Positions 54,536 through 63,716 of a stretch of 64,000 nucleotides of DNA are shown here, piece by piece. The notes under the pieces were generated by a model. It saw only the letters and a list, made by a program, of their open reading frames with translations, had not been told where the DNA came from and made no database searches. The position numbers were made by a program, and so were the translations under genes. The DNA comes from SHVO01 sp041919675 (GTDB lineage: Bacteria > Pseudomonadota > Alphaproteobacteria > Rhodospirillales > Rhodospirillaceae). The stretch's first letter is position 1; every line of letters begins with the position of its first letter. The stretch lies in the NCBI GenBank assembly GCA_041919675.1, contig JAYRTJ010000002.1, positions 1-64,000 of the forward strand. The letters run 5' to 3'.

Positions 54536-55062
54536 TTGATGACCTCTGCGGGATAGACGCCCCACAAGGCGTCGCGCGAGATCCAGCCTACCACGCCGCC
54601 GGCATCGACCCGGCACAGCGCGGAGCCTTGCGGGCATTTTTCCACGGCCACGATCACACCCGGCTCGACGCTCGCGACGGTGTCGGGTTTGCCGTCCATG
54701 GTGCGCAGGAGCGGACGCACCGCCTCGCCGGTGATCATGGCGGTGCGTTTACCGGAGACCATGCTGGAATGCACCCAGCCCTCGGTGCCGGCGGGATCCT
54801 TGATGCGCCGCCAGGTGTCGAACTCGGCGATGATCTCCACGGGGAGACCGCGCCGCACATAAATCCATTCGATGGGATAACGGGCGCTGGGCCCCACGCG
54901 CAGGTTCACGGAGTCGGGACGCAGCGACACGAAGCGCGGCAAAGGCAAACCGTCGGGCTTTCCAGCGGCCTGTTCGTTCGGAGCCGCCTCGGCAGGACCC
55001 TCGGCGGCCGCCGCCGCGCCGCACCACGTCATTGCCAAAACAACCAAAAGCCAGCGCGTCAC
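54532..55062 (-). CDS. exported bacterial SH3-domain protein
   Basis: 176 residues from a GTG with GAGG eight bases upstream; frame runs on to 55176. Signal peptide 1-20 (MTWCGAAAAA), a low-complexity linker, then an SH3_3/SH3_4 domain: SLRPDSVNLRVGPSARYPIEWIYVRRGLPVEII and EGWVHSSMVSGKRTAMI. A second SH3-like unit may cover about 120-176. Such domains bind cell-wall peptides or proteins in the periplasm. No enzyme domain is present. Confidence 0.85.
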   Translation of the reverse strand: MTRWLLVVLAMTWCGAAAAAEGPAEAAPNEQAAGKPDGLPLPRFVSLRPDSVNLRVGPSARYPIEWIYVRRGLPVEIIAEFDTWRRIKDPAGTEGWVHSSMVSGKRTAMITGEAVRPLLRTMDGKPDTVASVEPGVIVAVEKCPQGSALCRVDAGGVVGWISRDALWGVYPAEVIN

Positions 55063-55228
55063 GTAAGATGCCTCGTCCTCTGAACGTTTGGTTTGTGCCT
55101 GTATTTTCCGATTTTGTCCACGGCGCGCGAGGTTACGCCGGTGACATGCGGCTGATACCTGAGCTTGCCTGGACAAGGCGAAACGCGGCTGGTACGCCTA
55201 CTTCACGAGCTCAATTTCTGGCCCAGAG

Positions 55229-56215
55229 ATGACGCGGACCAAGCCCACAGTCGTCGTCACGCGAAAACTTCCCGACGTCGTCGAGACGCGGATGATGGAG
55301 TTATTCGACGTCCGGCTGAATATCGACGACCATCCTTTCTCGGAAAACGAGCTGATCGAGGCTATTGGGTCTTGTGATGTTTTCGTGCCGAATCTCACCA
55401 ACCAGATCAACGCCGCGCTGATCGCCAAGGCGGGCCCGCGCCTGAAGCTGATCGCCAACTTCGGCAACGGCATCGATCACGTCGACGTGGCGGCCGCCCG
55501 CGCCAAGGGCATCGTGGTCACCAACACCCCGGGCGTTCTGACCGAAGACACCGCCGACATGGCCATGGCGCTGATGGTCGCGGTGCCGCGCCGCCTGGTG
55601 GAAGGCGCGGCCATGATCCAGAGCGGCGCGTTCAAGGGCTGGAGCCCGACCCACCTTCTCGGCCACCGCATTTTCGGCAAGCGCCTCGGCATCATCGGCA
55701 TGGGCCGCATCGGCACGGCGGTCGCGCGCCGCGCCAAGGGTTTCGGCATGGCGGTGCATTATCACAACCGCCGCCGCCTGCGCCCCGAACTCGAAGCCGA
55801 AGCCGAAGCCACATACTGGGAAAGCCTGGACCAGATGCTAGCGCGCATGGATGTGATCTCCATCCACTGCCCGCACACGCCGGCGACGTTCCATCTTCTG
55901 TCCGAACGCCGCCTCAAGCTGTTGAAGCCCACGGCTTACCTGATCAACACCGCGCGCGGCGAGATCGTCGACGAAGAGGCGCTGATCCGCATGCTGGAGG
56001 CGGGGCAACTGGCGGGCGCGGGCCTCGATGTGTTCGAGCATGAGCCGGCGGTGAACCCGAAACTGCTGACGATGAAGAACGTGATCCTCTTGCCGCACAT
56101 GGGCTCGGCCACCATCGAGGGCCGCATCAACATGGGCGAGAAGGTGATCATCAATATCCGCGCCTTCTGCGACGGACATACGCCGCCCGATCGCGTGCTG
56201 CCGACATCCGGTTAG
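55229..56215 (+). CDS. D-2-hydroxyacid dehydrogenase (glyoxylate/hydroxypyruvate reductase-like)
   Basis: 328 residues. NAD(P)-binding GMGRIGTAVARRAKGFGMAVHYHNRR near 155-180, then the catalytic Arg in NTARGEIVDEEAL, Glu in DVFEHEP and His in LLPHMGSATIEGR. The phospho-discriminating Arg residues (NRRR) suggest NADPH preference. The enzyme reduces glyoxylate, hydroxypyruvate or another 2-keto acid. pabB starts two bases after its stop, so it heads a three-gene operon, without an obvious metabolic reason. Confidence 0.93.
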   Translation: MTRTKPTVVVTRKLPDVVETRMMELFDVRLNIDDHPFSENELIEAIGSCDVFVPNLTNQINAALIAKAGPRLKLIANFGNGIDHVDVAAARAKGIVVTNTPGVLTEDTADMAMALMVAVPRRLVEGAAMIQSGAFKGWSPTHLLGHRIFGKRLGIIGMGRIGTAVARRAKGFGMAVHYHNRRRLRPELEAEAEATYWESLDQMLARMDVISIHCPHTPATFHLLSERRLKLLKPTAYLINTARGEIVDEEALIRMLEAGQLAGAGLDVFEHEPAVNPKLLTMKNVILLPHMGSATIEGRINMGEKVIINIRAFCDGHTPPDRVLPTSG

Positions 56216-56217
56216 CG

Positions 56218-57585
56218 GTGCCCGACACCGCCGTCATCCGCGAGATTCCCTATATCGATCCCGCCAGCGCTTTCGCGCCGCTCGCGGGACGCGCCTATGC
56301 GGTGCTGCTGGAAAGCGCCGATCGGCAGGGACCCGATCTTGAAAACACGAGGGGACGATATTCCTATATCGCCGCCGATCCCTTTCGCCTGCTGACCTGT
56401 TCGTCCTATCCGTGGACCGTGACGGTGGACGGCGCGCCGCGGGAGGGAAACCCCTTCGACATTCTGGCCGAAGAGCTGCGCCGGTTCGCCTGGAAGCCCG
56501 AGGCGCCCGTGCCGTTCAGCGGCGGCGCCGTGGGGTTTTTCTCCTACGAACTGGGCGGGCTGCTCGAAAAGCTGCCCGCACCGAAAACCGCACCTCTGCC
56601 CGTGGACATGGTGGTCGGATTTTATGATGTGATCGCGGCCTTCGACCATCGGGCGCGCAAAGCCTGGATCATCGCGCGTGAGGAACCGCGCGCCGCTTGG
56701 TTGAAGGGCGCGTTGGGGACCGCCGAAACGCCGGTGACGGACGCTGCGCCCGTGTTCTGGCGTTCGGAAAGCCGGCGCACCCAGCATGAAGACCGCGTCG
56801 CCGCCGCCATCGCAGCGATCCGGGCCGGCGAGATCTATCAGGCCAATATCACCCAGCGTTTCCACACCCCGCTGCCGGAAAAGGCCGCGCCCTTCGATAT
56901 CTATCGGAAGCTGCGGGAGCGATCGCCCGCGCCCTTCGCCGCCTTTCTCAACGGCGGGAACGGTCTCGCGCTCATCTCGGCTTCGCCCGAACGGTTCCTG
57001 AAATGCGATGCGGCGGGCCGTGTGGAAACCCGGCCCATCAAGGGCACCCGCCCGCGCGGGAAAACCCCGGAGGAAGACGCCGCGAACGCCGCCGCACTGA
57101 AAACCAGCGCCAAGGATACGTCCGAAAACCTGATGATCGTGGACCTGCTCCGCAACGACCTTTCGCGCGTATGCGTGCCGGGCAGCGTCGAAGCCCCCAC
57201 GCTGTGCGGCCTCGAGACCTTCGCGTCGGTACATCATCTGGTGTCGGTGGTGACGGGGCAGCTGCGGAAAGGCGCCACCGCCACGGACCTGCTGAAAGCC
57301 TGTTTCCCGGGCGGGTCCGTCACCGGCGCACCCAAGATCCGGGCCATGGAGATCATTCATGCGCTGGAGCCCTCGGCGCGCGGCCCCTATTGCGGGGCCA
57401 TCGCCTGGCTGGGATTCGACGGCGCGATGGATTCCTCCATCGTCATCCGTACGTTAGTATTGAGCGGGGGCGAGGCGGCGGCCCAAGCCGGCGGCGGGAT
57501 CGTGGCCGATTCCGATCCGGCGGCCGAATATGAGGAAAGCCTCGCCAAGGCCGCGCCATTGATCGCGGTGTTGGGGAAACTATGA
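56218..57585 (+). CDS. pabB: aminodeoxychorismate synthase component I
   Basis: 455 residues from a GTG start. ESADRQGPDLENTRGRYSYIAADPF is an N-terminal anthranilate synthase-type domain; the chorismate-binding part has IRAGEIYQANITQRF, NDLSRVCVPGSV, GSVTGAPKIRAMEIIHALEP and GGGIVADSDPAAEYEES. It makes 4-amino-4-deoxychorismate for folate. The glutamine amidotransferase pabA is not here. pabC follows with an ATGA overlap, and together they fit p-aminobenzoate synthesis. Confidence 0.93.
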   Translation: MPDTAVIREIPYIDPASAFAPLAGRAYAVLLESADRQGPDLENTRGRYSYIAADPFRLLTCSSYPWTVTVDGAPREGNPFDILAEELRRFAWKPEAPVPFSGGAVGFFSYELGGLLEKLPAPKTAPLPVDMVVGFYDVIAAFDHRARKAWIIAREEPRAAWLKGALGTAETPVTDAAPVFWRSESRRTQHEDRVAAAIAAIRAGEIYQANITQRFHTPLPEKAAPFDIYRKLRERSPAPFAAFLNGGNGLALISASPERFLKCDAAGRVETRPIKGTRPRGKTPEEDAANAAALKTSAKDTSENLMIVDLLRNDLSRVCVPGSVEAPTLCGLETFASVHHLVSVVTGQLRKGATATDLLKACFPGGSVTGAPKIRAMEIIHALEPSARGPYCGAIAWLGFDGAMDSSIVIRTLVLSGGEAAAQAGGGIVADSDPAAEYEESLAKAAPLIAVLGKL

Positions 57586-58379
57586 AGCTGAGCCTGAACG
57601 GCGAGCTGAAAGACGCCGCCGACGCACGCATCGCGCCGGACGACCGCGGCTTCACCCTGGGCGACGGCCTGTTTGAAACCATCGCCGTCAAACGCGGCGC
57701 GCCGAAGCGGCTTGCCGCCCATCTTGCAAGACTGCGTGACGGCGCCGGGGTGCTGGGCATTCCCGTGCCCTACACCGACGCCACGATCGCCGAACTGGCC
57801 GCGTCGCTGATCGGCGTGAATGCGATGAGTGAAGGATCGCTGCGCATCACGCTGACGCGCGGCCCCGGCGCGCGCGGCATCGCGCCGCCCGAAGCGCCGA
57901 CGCCGACCTTCCTGATCACCGGCGGCGGGCTGCCGCCGGACGATCCTTTACGTTTGATGGTGGCGCAAAGCACACGGCGCAACGAGGCGTCGCCGCTCGC
58001 GCGGATAAAGAACCTCGGTTCTCTCGACAATATCCTGGCGCGCCGGGAAGCGACGGCGGCCGGCGCCGACGACGCGGTGCTGCTGAATACGCAAGGCCGC
58101 GTGGCCGAGACCACCATCGCCAATATCTTTTGCCTGATCGGCGGCGGACTGGTGACGCCACCGATCGCCGAGGGCGCCCTGCCCGGCGTCATGCGCGCCG
58201 AAGTGATCCGCCTCGCCCGCGCCGAGGAACGGCCCATCGCAGCGGACGAACTTGCCCGCGCCGGCGAGATCTTTGTCAGCAATGCGCTGGGCATCCGCCC
58301 TGTGGTGCGCATGAACGGCCAGGACGTCGGCGACGGCGCGCCGGGCCTGATCACACAGTTGCTGGCGGTAAGGCTTTGA
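57582..58379 (+). CDS. pabC: aminotransferase class IV, probable aminodeoxychorismate lyase
   Basis: 265 residues. DRGFTLGDGLFETIAV is the class IV start, the PLP Lys is in ARIKNLGSLDN near residue 146, and GRVAETTIANIF and EIFVSNALGIRPV are typical. Its direct overlap with pabB favours the lyase that releases p-aminobenzoate and pyruvate over D-amino-acid or branched-chain aminotransferase. Confidence 0.9.
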   Translation: MKLSLNGELKDAADARIAPDDRGFTLGDGLFETIAVKRGAPKRLAAHLARLRDGAGVLGIPVPYTDATIAELAASLIGVNAMSEGSLRITLTRGPGARGIAPPEAPTPTFLITGGGLPPDDPLRLMVAQSTRRNEASPLARIKNLGSLDNILARREATAAGADDAVLLNTQGRVAETTIANIFCLIGGGLVTPPIAEGALPGVMRAEVIRLARAEERPIAADELARAGEIFVSNALGIRPVVRMNGQDVGDGAPGLITQLLAVRL

Positions 58380-58495
58380 TCCTTTTTCCCTCCCCTTTCA
58401 GGTAGGGCTACCGCATATGAACAAAATCGTCGTCCTGGCGCTTGACGCGCGGGTGGCACCCTTGTGTGCGGCGGCCCCGATGCGCGTGTGCGATT

Positions 58496-58513
58496 CCCCT
58501 GCCCTTGCAGGGG
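58496..58513. repeat. short perfect hairpin after pabC
   Basis: CCCCTGC-CCTT-GCAGGGG at 58496-58513, between convergent pabC and the IalB gene. No T-run on either strand. The rest of the 150-bp gap has no gene I can support. Confidence 0.45.
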
Positions 58514-58528
58514 GAGGAAAAAACCAAA

Positions 58529-59038
58529 CTAATTCGGCTTCTTACACGTATCGCTGATGGCCTTGTAGGCGGCGGTGAAGCCGCTGAGGGAGAAGGTGTC
58601 CGTGGTGTTGGTGCCGCGGCTGGAGGTGCCGCGCACGACGGCGCTGTTGCCCTTGATCATGGCCTGCGCGATGGAGCGGTCGGTCTTGGAATCGCGCGCC
58701 CAGGCGCGGTCGCTGCCCGTCGTGAACAATTCGAACTTTTGCGCGCCCACCGTCACCAGAGCGTCGGTGTCGGGTTTGTACTGATAACCGGCGACGATGC
58801 TGACGACGTCGAAGGCTTTCTCGCCGGGGCGGTGAGTGATCAGCATCAAGACTTCGTCGCGGCTTTTATAATTGCCGTCCGACTTGTCCGGCTTGGCGGC
58901 CATGTAACAGACCGGCTGTTTGTTCTCGGTATAAGTGTAAGCGGTCCATTTGCCGTGGGTGCCGATCACCGTGACGTCCTGGGCGAAAGCCGAACCGGTA
59001 AAGGCGCAAAAACCGAGAGCAAGGAGCGCAAGCCGCAT
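58529..59038 (-). CDS. IalB-family exported protein
   Basis: 169 residues with signal peptide 1-19 (GSAFA-QD). GKWTAYTYTENKQPVCYMAAKP and VSIVAGYQYK with a late paired Cys (SDTCKKPN) fit the invasion-associated locus B family of alphaproteobacteria. It is a periplasmic protein; its role in Bartonella invasion does not imply one here, since free-living species also have many copies. Likely single gene. Confidence 0.85.
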   Translation of the reverse strand: MRLALLALGFCAFTGSAFAQDVTVIGTHGKWTAYTYTENKQPVCYMAAKPDKSDGNYKSRDEVLMLITHRPGEKAFDVVSIVAGYQYKPDTDALVTVGAQKFELFTTGSDRAWARDSKTDRSIAQAMIKGNSAVVRGTSSRGTNTTDTFSLSGFTAAYKAISDTCKKPN

Positions 59039-59088
59039 CAGATATACCTCTTAAAGAACGGGGCGTTCTTTCGAGTATATCAAAAAAT

Positions 59089-59640
59089 CTAGTCTTCGTC
59101 GCCGTCCCGGTCAGCGAGCGCGACTTCGGCCAAGGGCGGCGTGGTGCGGAAGCGTTCCGGCAGCGGCGGACCGCCCGGCATGACGGGACGGTCGGGAAAG
59201 CGGCGCATGTTGAGGACGCGGTCGTACATCACCACCACGCCCGCGATGCCGACGTTGAGGCAGAACTTGGTCGGGATCTTGATGATGTGATCGCAGCGCG
59301 CGACGAGCGCCGGCGACAGCGAGCTTTTCTCGGCGCCCATGATGTAGGCCGCGCAACGCGGGTGGGTGAAACTCGGCAGTTCCACCGCGTCATCCATCAA
59401 CTCGACGCCCACCAGCGCACAGCCCTTCGGCAGAAGAAGCCGGTCGACGCTGGGGAAGGTGTAGAACGGCAGGTTCGCCAAGGTGTCGGACGTATCGGCC
59501 AGCGTGCCTTCGGACCGCTTGTAGGTGGCGGCCACGGTGAAGACGAAGCTGGCGTCGAAGGCATGCGCCGAGCGGAACAGATTGCCGACGTTAAAGGGCT
59601 TGTTGATGCCTTCAACGCCGATGCCGAAATAACCGCGCAT
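59089..59640 (-). CDS. SpoU-type (TrmH-like) RNA 2'-O-methyltransferase
   Basis: 183 residues from the ATG at 59640; the frame runs on to 59826 inside scoB. FGIGVEGINKPFNVGNLFRSAHAFDA (motif 1), CAAYIMGAEKSSLSPALVARCDHIIKIPTKFCLNVGIAGVVVMYDR (motifs 2 and 3, knotted SAM site) match SPOUT-class RNA methylases. It lacks an N-terminal substrate domain, so the target (tRNA or rRNA) is unclear. Starts right after scoB and may be co-transcribed with it. Confidence 0.88.
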   Translation of the reverse strand: MRGYFGIGVEGINKPFNVGNLFRSAHAFDASFVFTVAATYKRSEGTLADTSDTLANLPFYTFPSVDRLLLPKGCALVGVELMDDAVELPSFTHPRCAAYIMGAEKSSLSPALVARCDHIIKIPTKFCLNVGIAGVVVMYDRVLNMRRFPDRPVMPGGPPLPERFRTTPPLAEVALADRDGDED

Positions 59641-59645
59641 CGAAA

Positions 59646-60296
59646 TTAGGCCGCCTTCACACCCGGCGCGATCTTGAAGTCCGGACCGGTCTTGGCGCGG
59701 ACTTCGTCGACGGTCACACCCGGCGCGATGTCCACCAGGGTCAAGCCCGGACGGCCCACTTCGAACACGCAGAGGTCGGTGACGATCATGTGCACGACGC
59801 GTTTGCCGGTGAGCGGCAGGGTGCATTCCTTCAGGATCTTCTTCTCGTCGCCCTTGGCCACATGTTCCATGAGCACGATCACGCGCGGCACGCCGGCCAC
59901 GAGATCCATGGCCCCGCCCATGCCCTTCACCATCTTGCCCGGGATCATCCAGTTGGCGAGATCACCGTCGTCGGTGACCTGAAGCGCACCGAGGATGGAG
60001 AGGTTGATATGGCCGCCGCGGATCATCGCGAAGGAGGTGGCGCTGTCGAAGAAGCTGGTGGTCGGCAGCTTGGTGATGGTTTGCTTACCGGCGTTGATGA
60101 GGTCGGCGTCTTCCTCGCCTTCGAACGGGAACGGACCCATGCCGAGCATGCCGTTCTCGCTCTGGAGCTGGATCGACATGCCGGCCGGCACATGATTGGC
60201 CACCAGAGTCGGGATGCCGATACCGAGGTTCACGTAGAAGCCGTCTTTGAGTTCACGAGCCGCCCGGGCAGCCATTTGGTCACGATCCCATGCCAT
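59646..60296 (-). CDS. scoB: 3-oxoacid CoA-transferase subunit B
   Basis: 216 residues. YVNLGIGIPTLVANHVPAGMSIQLQSENGMLGMGPFP carries the catalytic Glu in SENG. DLVAGVPRVIVLMEHVAKG and the tail also fit ScoB/AtoA. With subunit A it moves CoA from succinyl-CoA to acetoacetate or another oxoacid. It follows scoA after 13 bases. Confidence 0.93.
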   Translation of the reverse strand: MAWDRDQMAARAARELKDGFYVNLGIGIPTLVANHVPAGMSIQLQSENGMLGMGPFPFEGEEDADLINAGKQTITKLPTTSFFDSATSFAMIRGGHINLSILGALQVTDDGDLANWMIPGKMVKGMGGAMDLVAGVPRVIVLMEHVAKGDEKKILKECTLPLTGKRVVHMIVTDLCVFEVGRPGLTLVDIAPGVTVDEVRAKTGPDFKIAPGVKAA

Positions 60297-60309
60297 CTCT
60301 GCGCGCTCC

Positions 60310-61026
60310 CTATTCCGCCGCCGCGCGCTTGCGCACGGTCCGCTGTTCGATACGTTTGCTGGGGGTTTTCACGGTGATCATGCGCTGGACGAAGATGCCC
60401 GGCGTATGGATGTGGTCCGCGTCGAGGGCGCCTTGGGGCACCATTTCCTCGACCTCGGCAACCGTGATCTTGGCGGCGGTGGCCATCATCGGATTGAAGT
60501 TGCGCGCCGTCATCCGGTAGACGAGGTTGCCTTCCGGGTCGGCCTTCCAGGCGTGCACAAGCGCGAGATCGGCGAATAGACCGCGCTCCATGACATAGTG
60601 GCGTCCATCGAACTCGCGGGTTTCCTTACCCTCGGCGACCTTGGTGCCGTAGCCGGTGGCGGTGAAGAAGGCCGGGATGCCGGCGCCGCCGGCGCGGATG
60701 CGTTCGGCCAGCGTGCCTTGCGGGTTGAATTCGATCTCCAGCTCGCCGGCGAGGAATTGTTTGGCGAAGGTCGCGTTTTCGCCGACGTAGGAGCTGATCA
60801 TCTTCTTGATCTGGCGCGTGGTCAGCAACCGGCCAAGGCCGACATCGTCGATGCCCGCGTTGTTCGAGATGACCGTCAAGCCCTTCACGCCGGACTCGCG
60901 GATGGCTTCGATGAGGACTTCGGGGATCCCGCAGAGTCCAAAACCGCCGGACATAATGGTCATGTCATCGCGGAGCAGGCCCGCGAGGGCGGATTTCGCA
61001 TCCGAATAAAGTTTGTTTACGGCCAC
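60310..61026 (-). CDS. scoA: 3-oxoacid CoA-transferase subunit A
   Basis: 238 residues from a GTG preceded by AGGAG. MSGGFGLCGIPEVLIEAI, NNAGIDDVGLGRLL, LAERIRAGGAGIPAFFTATGYGT and GNLVYRMTARNFNPMMATAAK are subunit A hallmarks. Cytoplasmic enzyme of ketone-body or butyrate metabolism. First gene of a scoA-scoB-RNA methylase run, divergent from the EamA gene. Confidence 0.94.
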   Translation of the reverse strand: MAVNKLYSDAKSALAGLLRDDMTIMSGGFGLCGIPEVLIEAIRESGVKGLTVISNNAGIDDVGLGRLLTTRQIKKMISSYVGENATFAKQFLAGELEIEFNPQGTLAERIRAGGAGIPAFFTATGYGTKVAEGKETREFDGRHYVMERGLFADLALVHAWKADPEGNLVYRMTARNFNPMMATAAKITVAEVEEMVPQGALDADHIHTPGIFVQRMITVKTPSKRIEQRTVRKRAAAE

Positions 61027-61138
61027 CTATGATCTCCTGGTCCTTATGGGCGTCCCGGTGGCTATCTAATACCTGGGTTTCAAAACGGACGGTACGCATC
61101 TTTTGCCGTTTGGGAGGAAAGCCGACGACGCCCCTGCC

Positions 61139-62128
61139 ATGCACCAAACGTATGGCTTGAAAGGGCTTTCTTGCGCTAGGACTGAACGTTCCCCGCTGAA
61201 CGTTCCCCGGCCCACACCTCGCGAGCGCCTCCCCTTGTCTCAGGCCCCCACCGATAACCTGCGCGGCGCGCTGTGGATGCTGGCGAGCTCTTTATGTTTC
61301 GCGACCAGCGGCCTCGCGGTGAAGACGGTGGGCGCGGACCTGCCCGTGGCCGTGGTCGGCTTCTTCCGGGTGGTCTTCGGGGTGTTCTTTGTTCTCCCGA
61401 TGCTGATTCAACGGGGCCTGCCGATTTTCTACACCAAGCAGCCGGGTTGGCACTTCGTGCGCCTGTTGGGCTCGACGGGAAGTATTTTGTTCGGCTTCTA
61501 TGCGGTGACCCACCTGCCCTACGCGACGGCGGTATCGCTGTCCTTCACCCGCCCGCTGTTCATCATCCTGATTGCGGTCATCTTCTTGGGAGAGGTCGTG
61601 CGCTGGCGCCGCGGCCTCGCGACGGTGATGGGTTTCGCCGGCGTCATCGTCATGCTCGGCCCCGCCGACGTGGGCTTCAGCCTGCCCGCCCTCTCGGCGC
61701 TGGCGGCGGCCGCGTCGGTATCGGTTGCCTTGGCGGTGATCCGCAAACACGCCGGCACGGAAGGCATGGCGTTCATGTCCTGGTTCTTCGTCGGCTCCAT
61801 CGTGCTGCTGGCGCCGTTTGCAATCTATTTCTGGGAAACGCCGCGCGGCATTCAGTGGGCTTATTTGGTGTACATCGGCGTGGTGGCGAGCACGGGGCAG
61901 TATTGCCTGATCCGCTCGCTGATGATCGCCGAAGCGACCGTGGTCTCGCCCATCGATTACTCACAGATCATCATCGCCGCCATCGCCGGCTTCTATCTGT
62001 TCGGCGAGAAACCGACGATCTGGACGGGGGTCGGCACCGGGGTGATCGTGCTGGCGACCTTGTACATCCTCTTCCGCGAAGCGCGGCTGAAGACCCATCC
62101 GGACGCGACACCGGCGATCAAAGAGTAG
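61139..62128 (+). CDS. EamA/DMT-family transporter
   Basis: 329 residues from the ATG at 61139; TTG at 61235 (MSQAPTDNLRGALW) is an equally likely start because it removes an atypical leader. Ten hydrophobic spans in two EamA repeats: FATSGLAVKTVGADLPVAVVGFFR, VTHLPYATAVSLSFTRPLFIILIAVIFLGE, and the second copy ending SPIDYSQIIIAAIAGFYLFGE. The substrate is unknown; metabolite or amino-acid efflux is typical. Its end overlaps the convergent phhB by 11 bases. Confidence 0.88.
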   Translation: MHQTYGLKGLSCARTERSPLNVPRPTPRERLPLSQAPTDNLRGALWMLASSLCFATSGLAVKTVGADLPVAVVGFFRVVFGVFFVLPMLIQRGLPIFYTKQPGWHFVRLLGSTGSILFGFYAVTHLPYATAVSLSFTRPLFIILIAVIFLGEVVRWRRGLATVMGFAGVIVMLGPADVGFSLPALSALAAAASVSVALAVIRKHAGTEGMAFMSWFFVGSIVLLAPFAIYFWETPRGIQWAYLVYIGVVASTGQYCLIRSLMIAEATVVSPIDYSQIIIAAIAGFYLFGEKPTIWTGVGTGVIVLATLYILFREARLKTHPDATPAIKE

Positions 62129-62426
62129 CGCCGAGGACGTCCGCGGCCGTGTCGATGAATGTCGCGAGCGCCACATCGCGTTCAGAAAGCCCCTCGCACT
62201 CATGTGTCGTCAGAGTCACATCGACGCGGTTGTAGACATTGAACCACTCGGGATGATGGTCCATCCTCTCGGCCTTCATCGCCACGCGCGTCATGAAGGC
62301 GAAGGCCGTGTTGAAGTCCTTGAACGTGAGCGAGCGCGCGATGGCGTCGCGTCCCGTCACCTCGCGCCACCCGGACAATGATTTGAGCGCGCCCGCCCGT
62401 TTCTCGCCCGTCAGTTTCTGCACCAT
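62118..62426 (-). CDS. phhB: pterin-4a-carbinolamine dehydratase
   Basis: 102 residues, usual length. FMTRVAMKAERMDHHPEWFNVYNRVDVTLTTHECEGLSERD carries the conserved His-His-Pro-Glu-Trp active site. It recycles tetrahydropterin, often for phenylalanine hydroxylase, which is absent from this window. Divergent from the zincin gene. Confidence 0.95.
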   Translation of the reverse strand: MVQKLTGEKRAGALKSLSGWREVTGRDAIARSLTFKDFNTAFAFMTRVAMKAERMDHHPEWFNVYNRVDVTLTTHECEGLSERDVALATFIDTAADVLGATL

Positions 62427-62438
62427 GGTTCGATCCTT

Positions 62439-62867
62439 ATGAGCAAAACAGCTGAAATCATCCCGCCGAGCCTCGCGGATATCGACACTCTAGCGCGCGA
62501 AGCCCTGGGCGTCCTGCCCGAGGAGCTGCGCGCGTTCACCGAAGGCGTCGTGGTGCTGGTGCAGGAATTTCCCGATGACGCCGTGATGGCGGAGATGGAG
62601 CTGGAGAGCCCCTTCGATATCCTGGGTCTCTATTCAGGTGTATCGCTGGCGGAAAAGCGCGTCGAGGCGTCGGGCGGCATGCCGGACATGGTGTTCCTCT
62701 ACCGCCGCCCGATCCTCGACTACTGGTGCGAGACCGGCGAGGACCTGAAGCATGTCGTAAGACATGTGTTGATCCACGAAATCGGCCATCACTTCGGATT
62801 CTCGGACGAGGAGATGGAGACGCTGGAGACGATTGCGGAAGCGGAAGACAACGCGAGAAAAGATTAG
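62439..62867 (+). CDS. minimal zinc metalloprotease (PF06262)
   Basis: 142 residues. VLIHEIGHHFGFSDEEME has the HExxH...E zinc site. FTEGVVVLVQEFPDD and DILGLYSGVSLAEK match the small cytoplasmic zincin family of unknown substrate. No signal peptide. A stem-loop follows the stop. Confidence 0.9.
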   Translation: MSKTAEIIPPSLADIDTLAREALGVLPEELRAFTEGVVVLVQEFPDDAVMAEMELESPFDILGLYSGVSLAEKRVEASGGMPDMVFLYRRPILDYWCETGEDLKHVVRHVLIHEIGHHFGFSDEEMETLETIAEAEDNARKD

Positions 62868-62875
62868 AAACATCT

Positions 62876-62903
62876 TGTCGCCCCGGCGAAAGCCGGGGCG
62901 ACA
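62876..62903. terminator. perfect stem-loop with GAAA loop between convergent genes
   Basis: 12-bp stem TGTCGCCCCGGC/GCCGGGGCGACA with a GNRA tetraloop, between the zincin and sirtuin gene ends. Near copy of the stem-loop at 38446-38473. Confidence 0.65.
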
Positions 62904-62909
62904 CCTGCG

Positions 62910-63674
62910 TTAAAGGCTCGACGTGAGCAATGCCTTCACATACGCCGGCACGATCCGGCTTGCCGGGCCGTAATGACTTTCCTCGAACATGGACGCGCCC
63001 GCCGACGGCTCGAGATTGAGTTCGACCGTGTGCGCGCTGCCGTTGCGGCGGATCGCGGCGACAAAACCGGCGGCGGGATAGACGTTGCCCGACGTGCCGA
63101 TGGAGATGAACAGATCGCAGTTGGACAAAGCCCAACCGATGCGGTCCATCTCAAGCGGCATTTCGCCGAACCAGACGACGTGCGGGCGCATGCCGCCCGC
63201 TTTGCCGCAGGCCTCGCAAACATCGCGTACGGACATGTCGCCGGTCCACTCGACGGTGTTCTCACAAGCATTGCAGCGCGCCTTGGAATGAACACCGTGC
63301 ATGTGCAGCAGGCTGGTGGAACCGGCCTGTTCGTGCAGCGTGTCGACGTTCTGCGTGATGATCAGCACTTCGCCGGGCCACCGGGCCTCCAGTTCCGCCA
63401 GGGCAAAGTGAGCGGGGTTCGGGCTGATCTTGCGGGTGCGGTTGAGCGCGCGGCGCATGTTGTAGAAGGCGTGCACCTTTTCAGGGTCGCGCGCGAAAGC
63501 CTGCGGCGTCGCGACATCTTCAAGGCGCACCTTGGACCAGATACCGCCGGCGTCGCGGAACGTGTCGAGCCCAGATTCCTTCGAAATCCCGGCGCCCGTG
63601 AGAATGACGATGCGTCCTTCCCGCGGCGGGAGAACGTCAGGTGTGAGCGCGGCGGGAACAGTGCTTTCCGTCAT
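62910..63674 (-). CDS. cobB: sirtuin-type NAD-dependent protein deacylase
   Basis: 254 residues. LTGAGISKESGLDTFRDAGGIW (NAD), FYNMRR (Tyr and Arg as in class III desuccinylases), ITQNVDTLHEQAG, HMHGVHSKARCNAC and CEAC (four Cys for zinc), SIGTSGNVYPAAGF. It removes acyl groups from lysines using NAD; the Tyr-Arg pair suggests succinyl or malonyl as well as acetyl groups. Confidence 0.95.
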   Translation of the reverse strand: MTESTVPAALTPDVLPPREGRIVILTGAGISKESGLDTFRDAGGIWSKVRLEDVATPQAFARDPEKVHAFYNMRRALNRTRKISPNPAHFALAELEARWPGEVLIITQNVDTLHEQAGSTSLLHMHGVHSKARCNACENTVEWTGDMSVRDVCEACGKAGGMRPHVVWFGEMPLEMDRIGWALSNCDLFISIGTSGNVYPAAGFVAAIRRNGSAHTVELNLEPSAGASMFEESHYGPASRIVPAYVKALLTSSL

Positions 63675-63716
63675 GGTTCCTCGGCCTTACCATGGCCGTG
63701 AATGAGGAGCCAGAAT

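Noticed and set aside
58417..58557. Small + strand frame of 46 codons after pabC
   Set aside because: No family, runs through a palindrome and into the convergent IalB gene; no Shine-Dalgarno.
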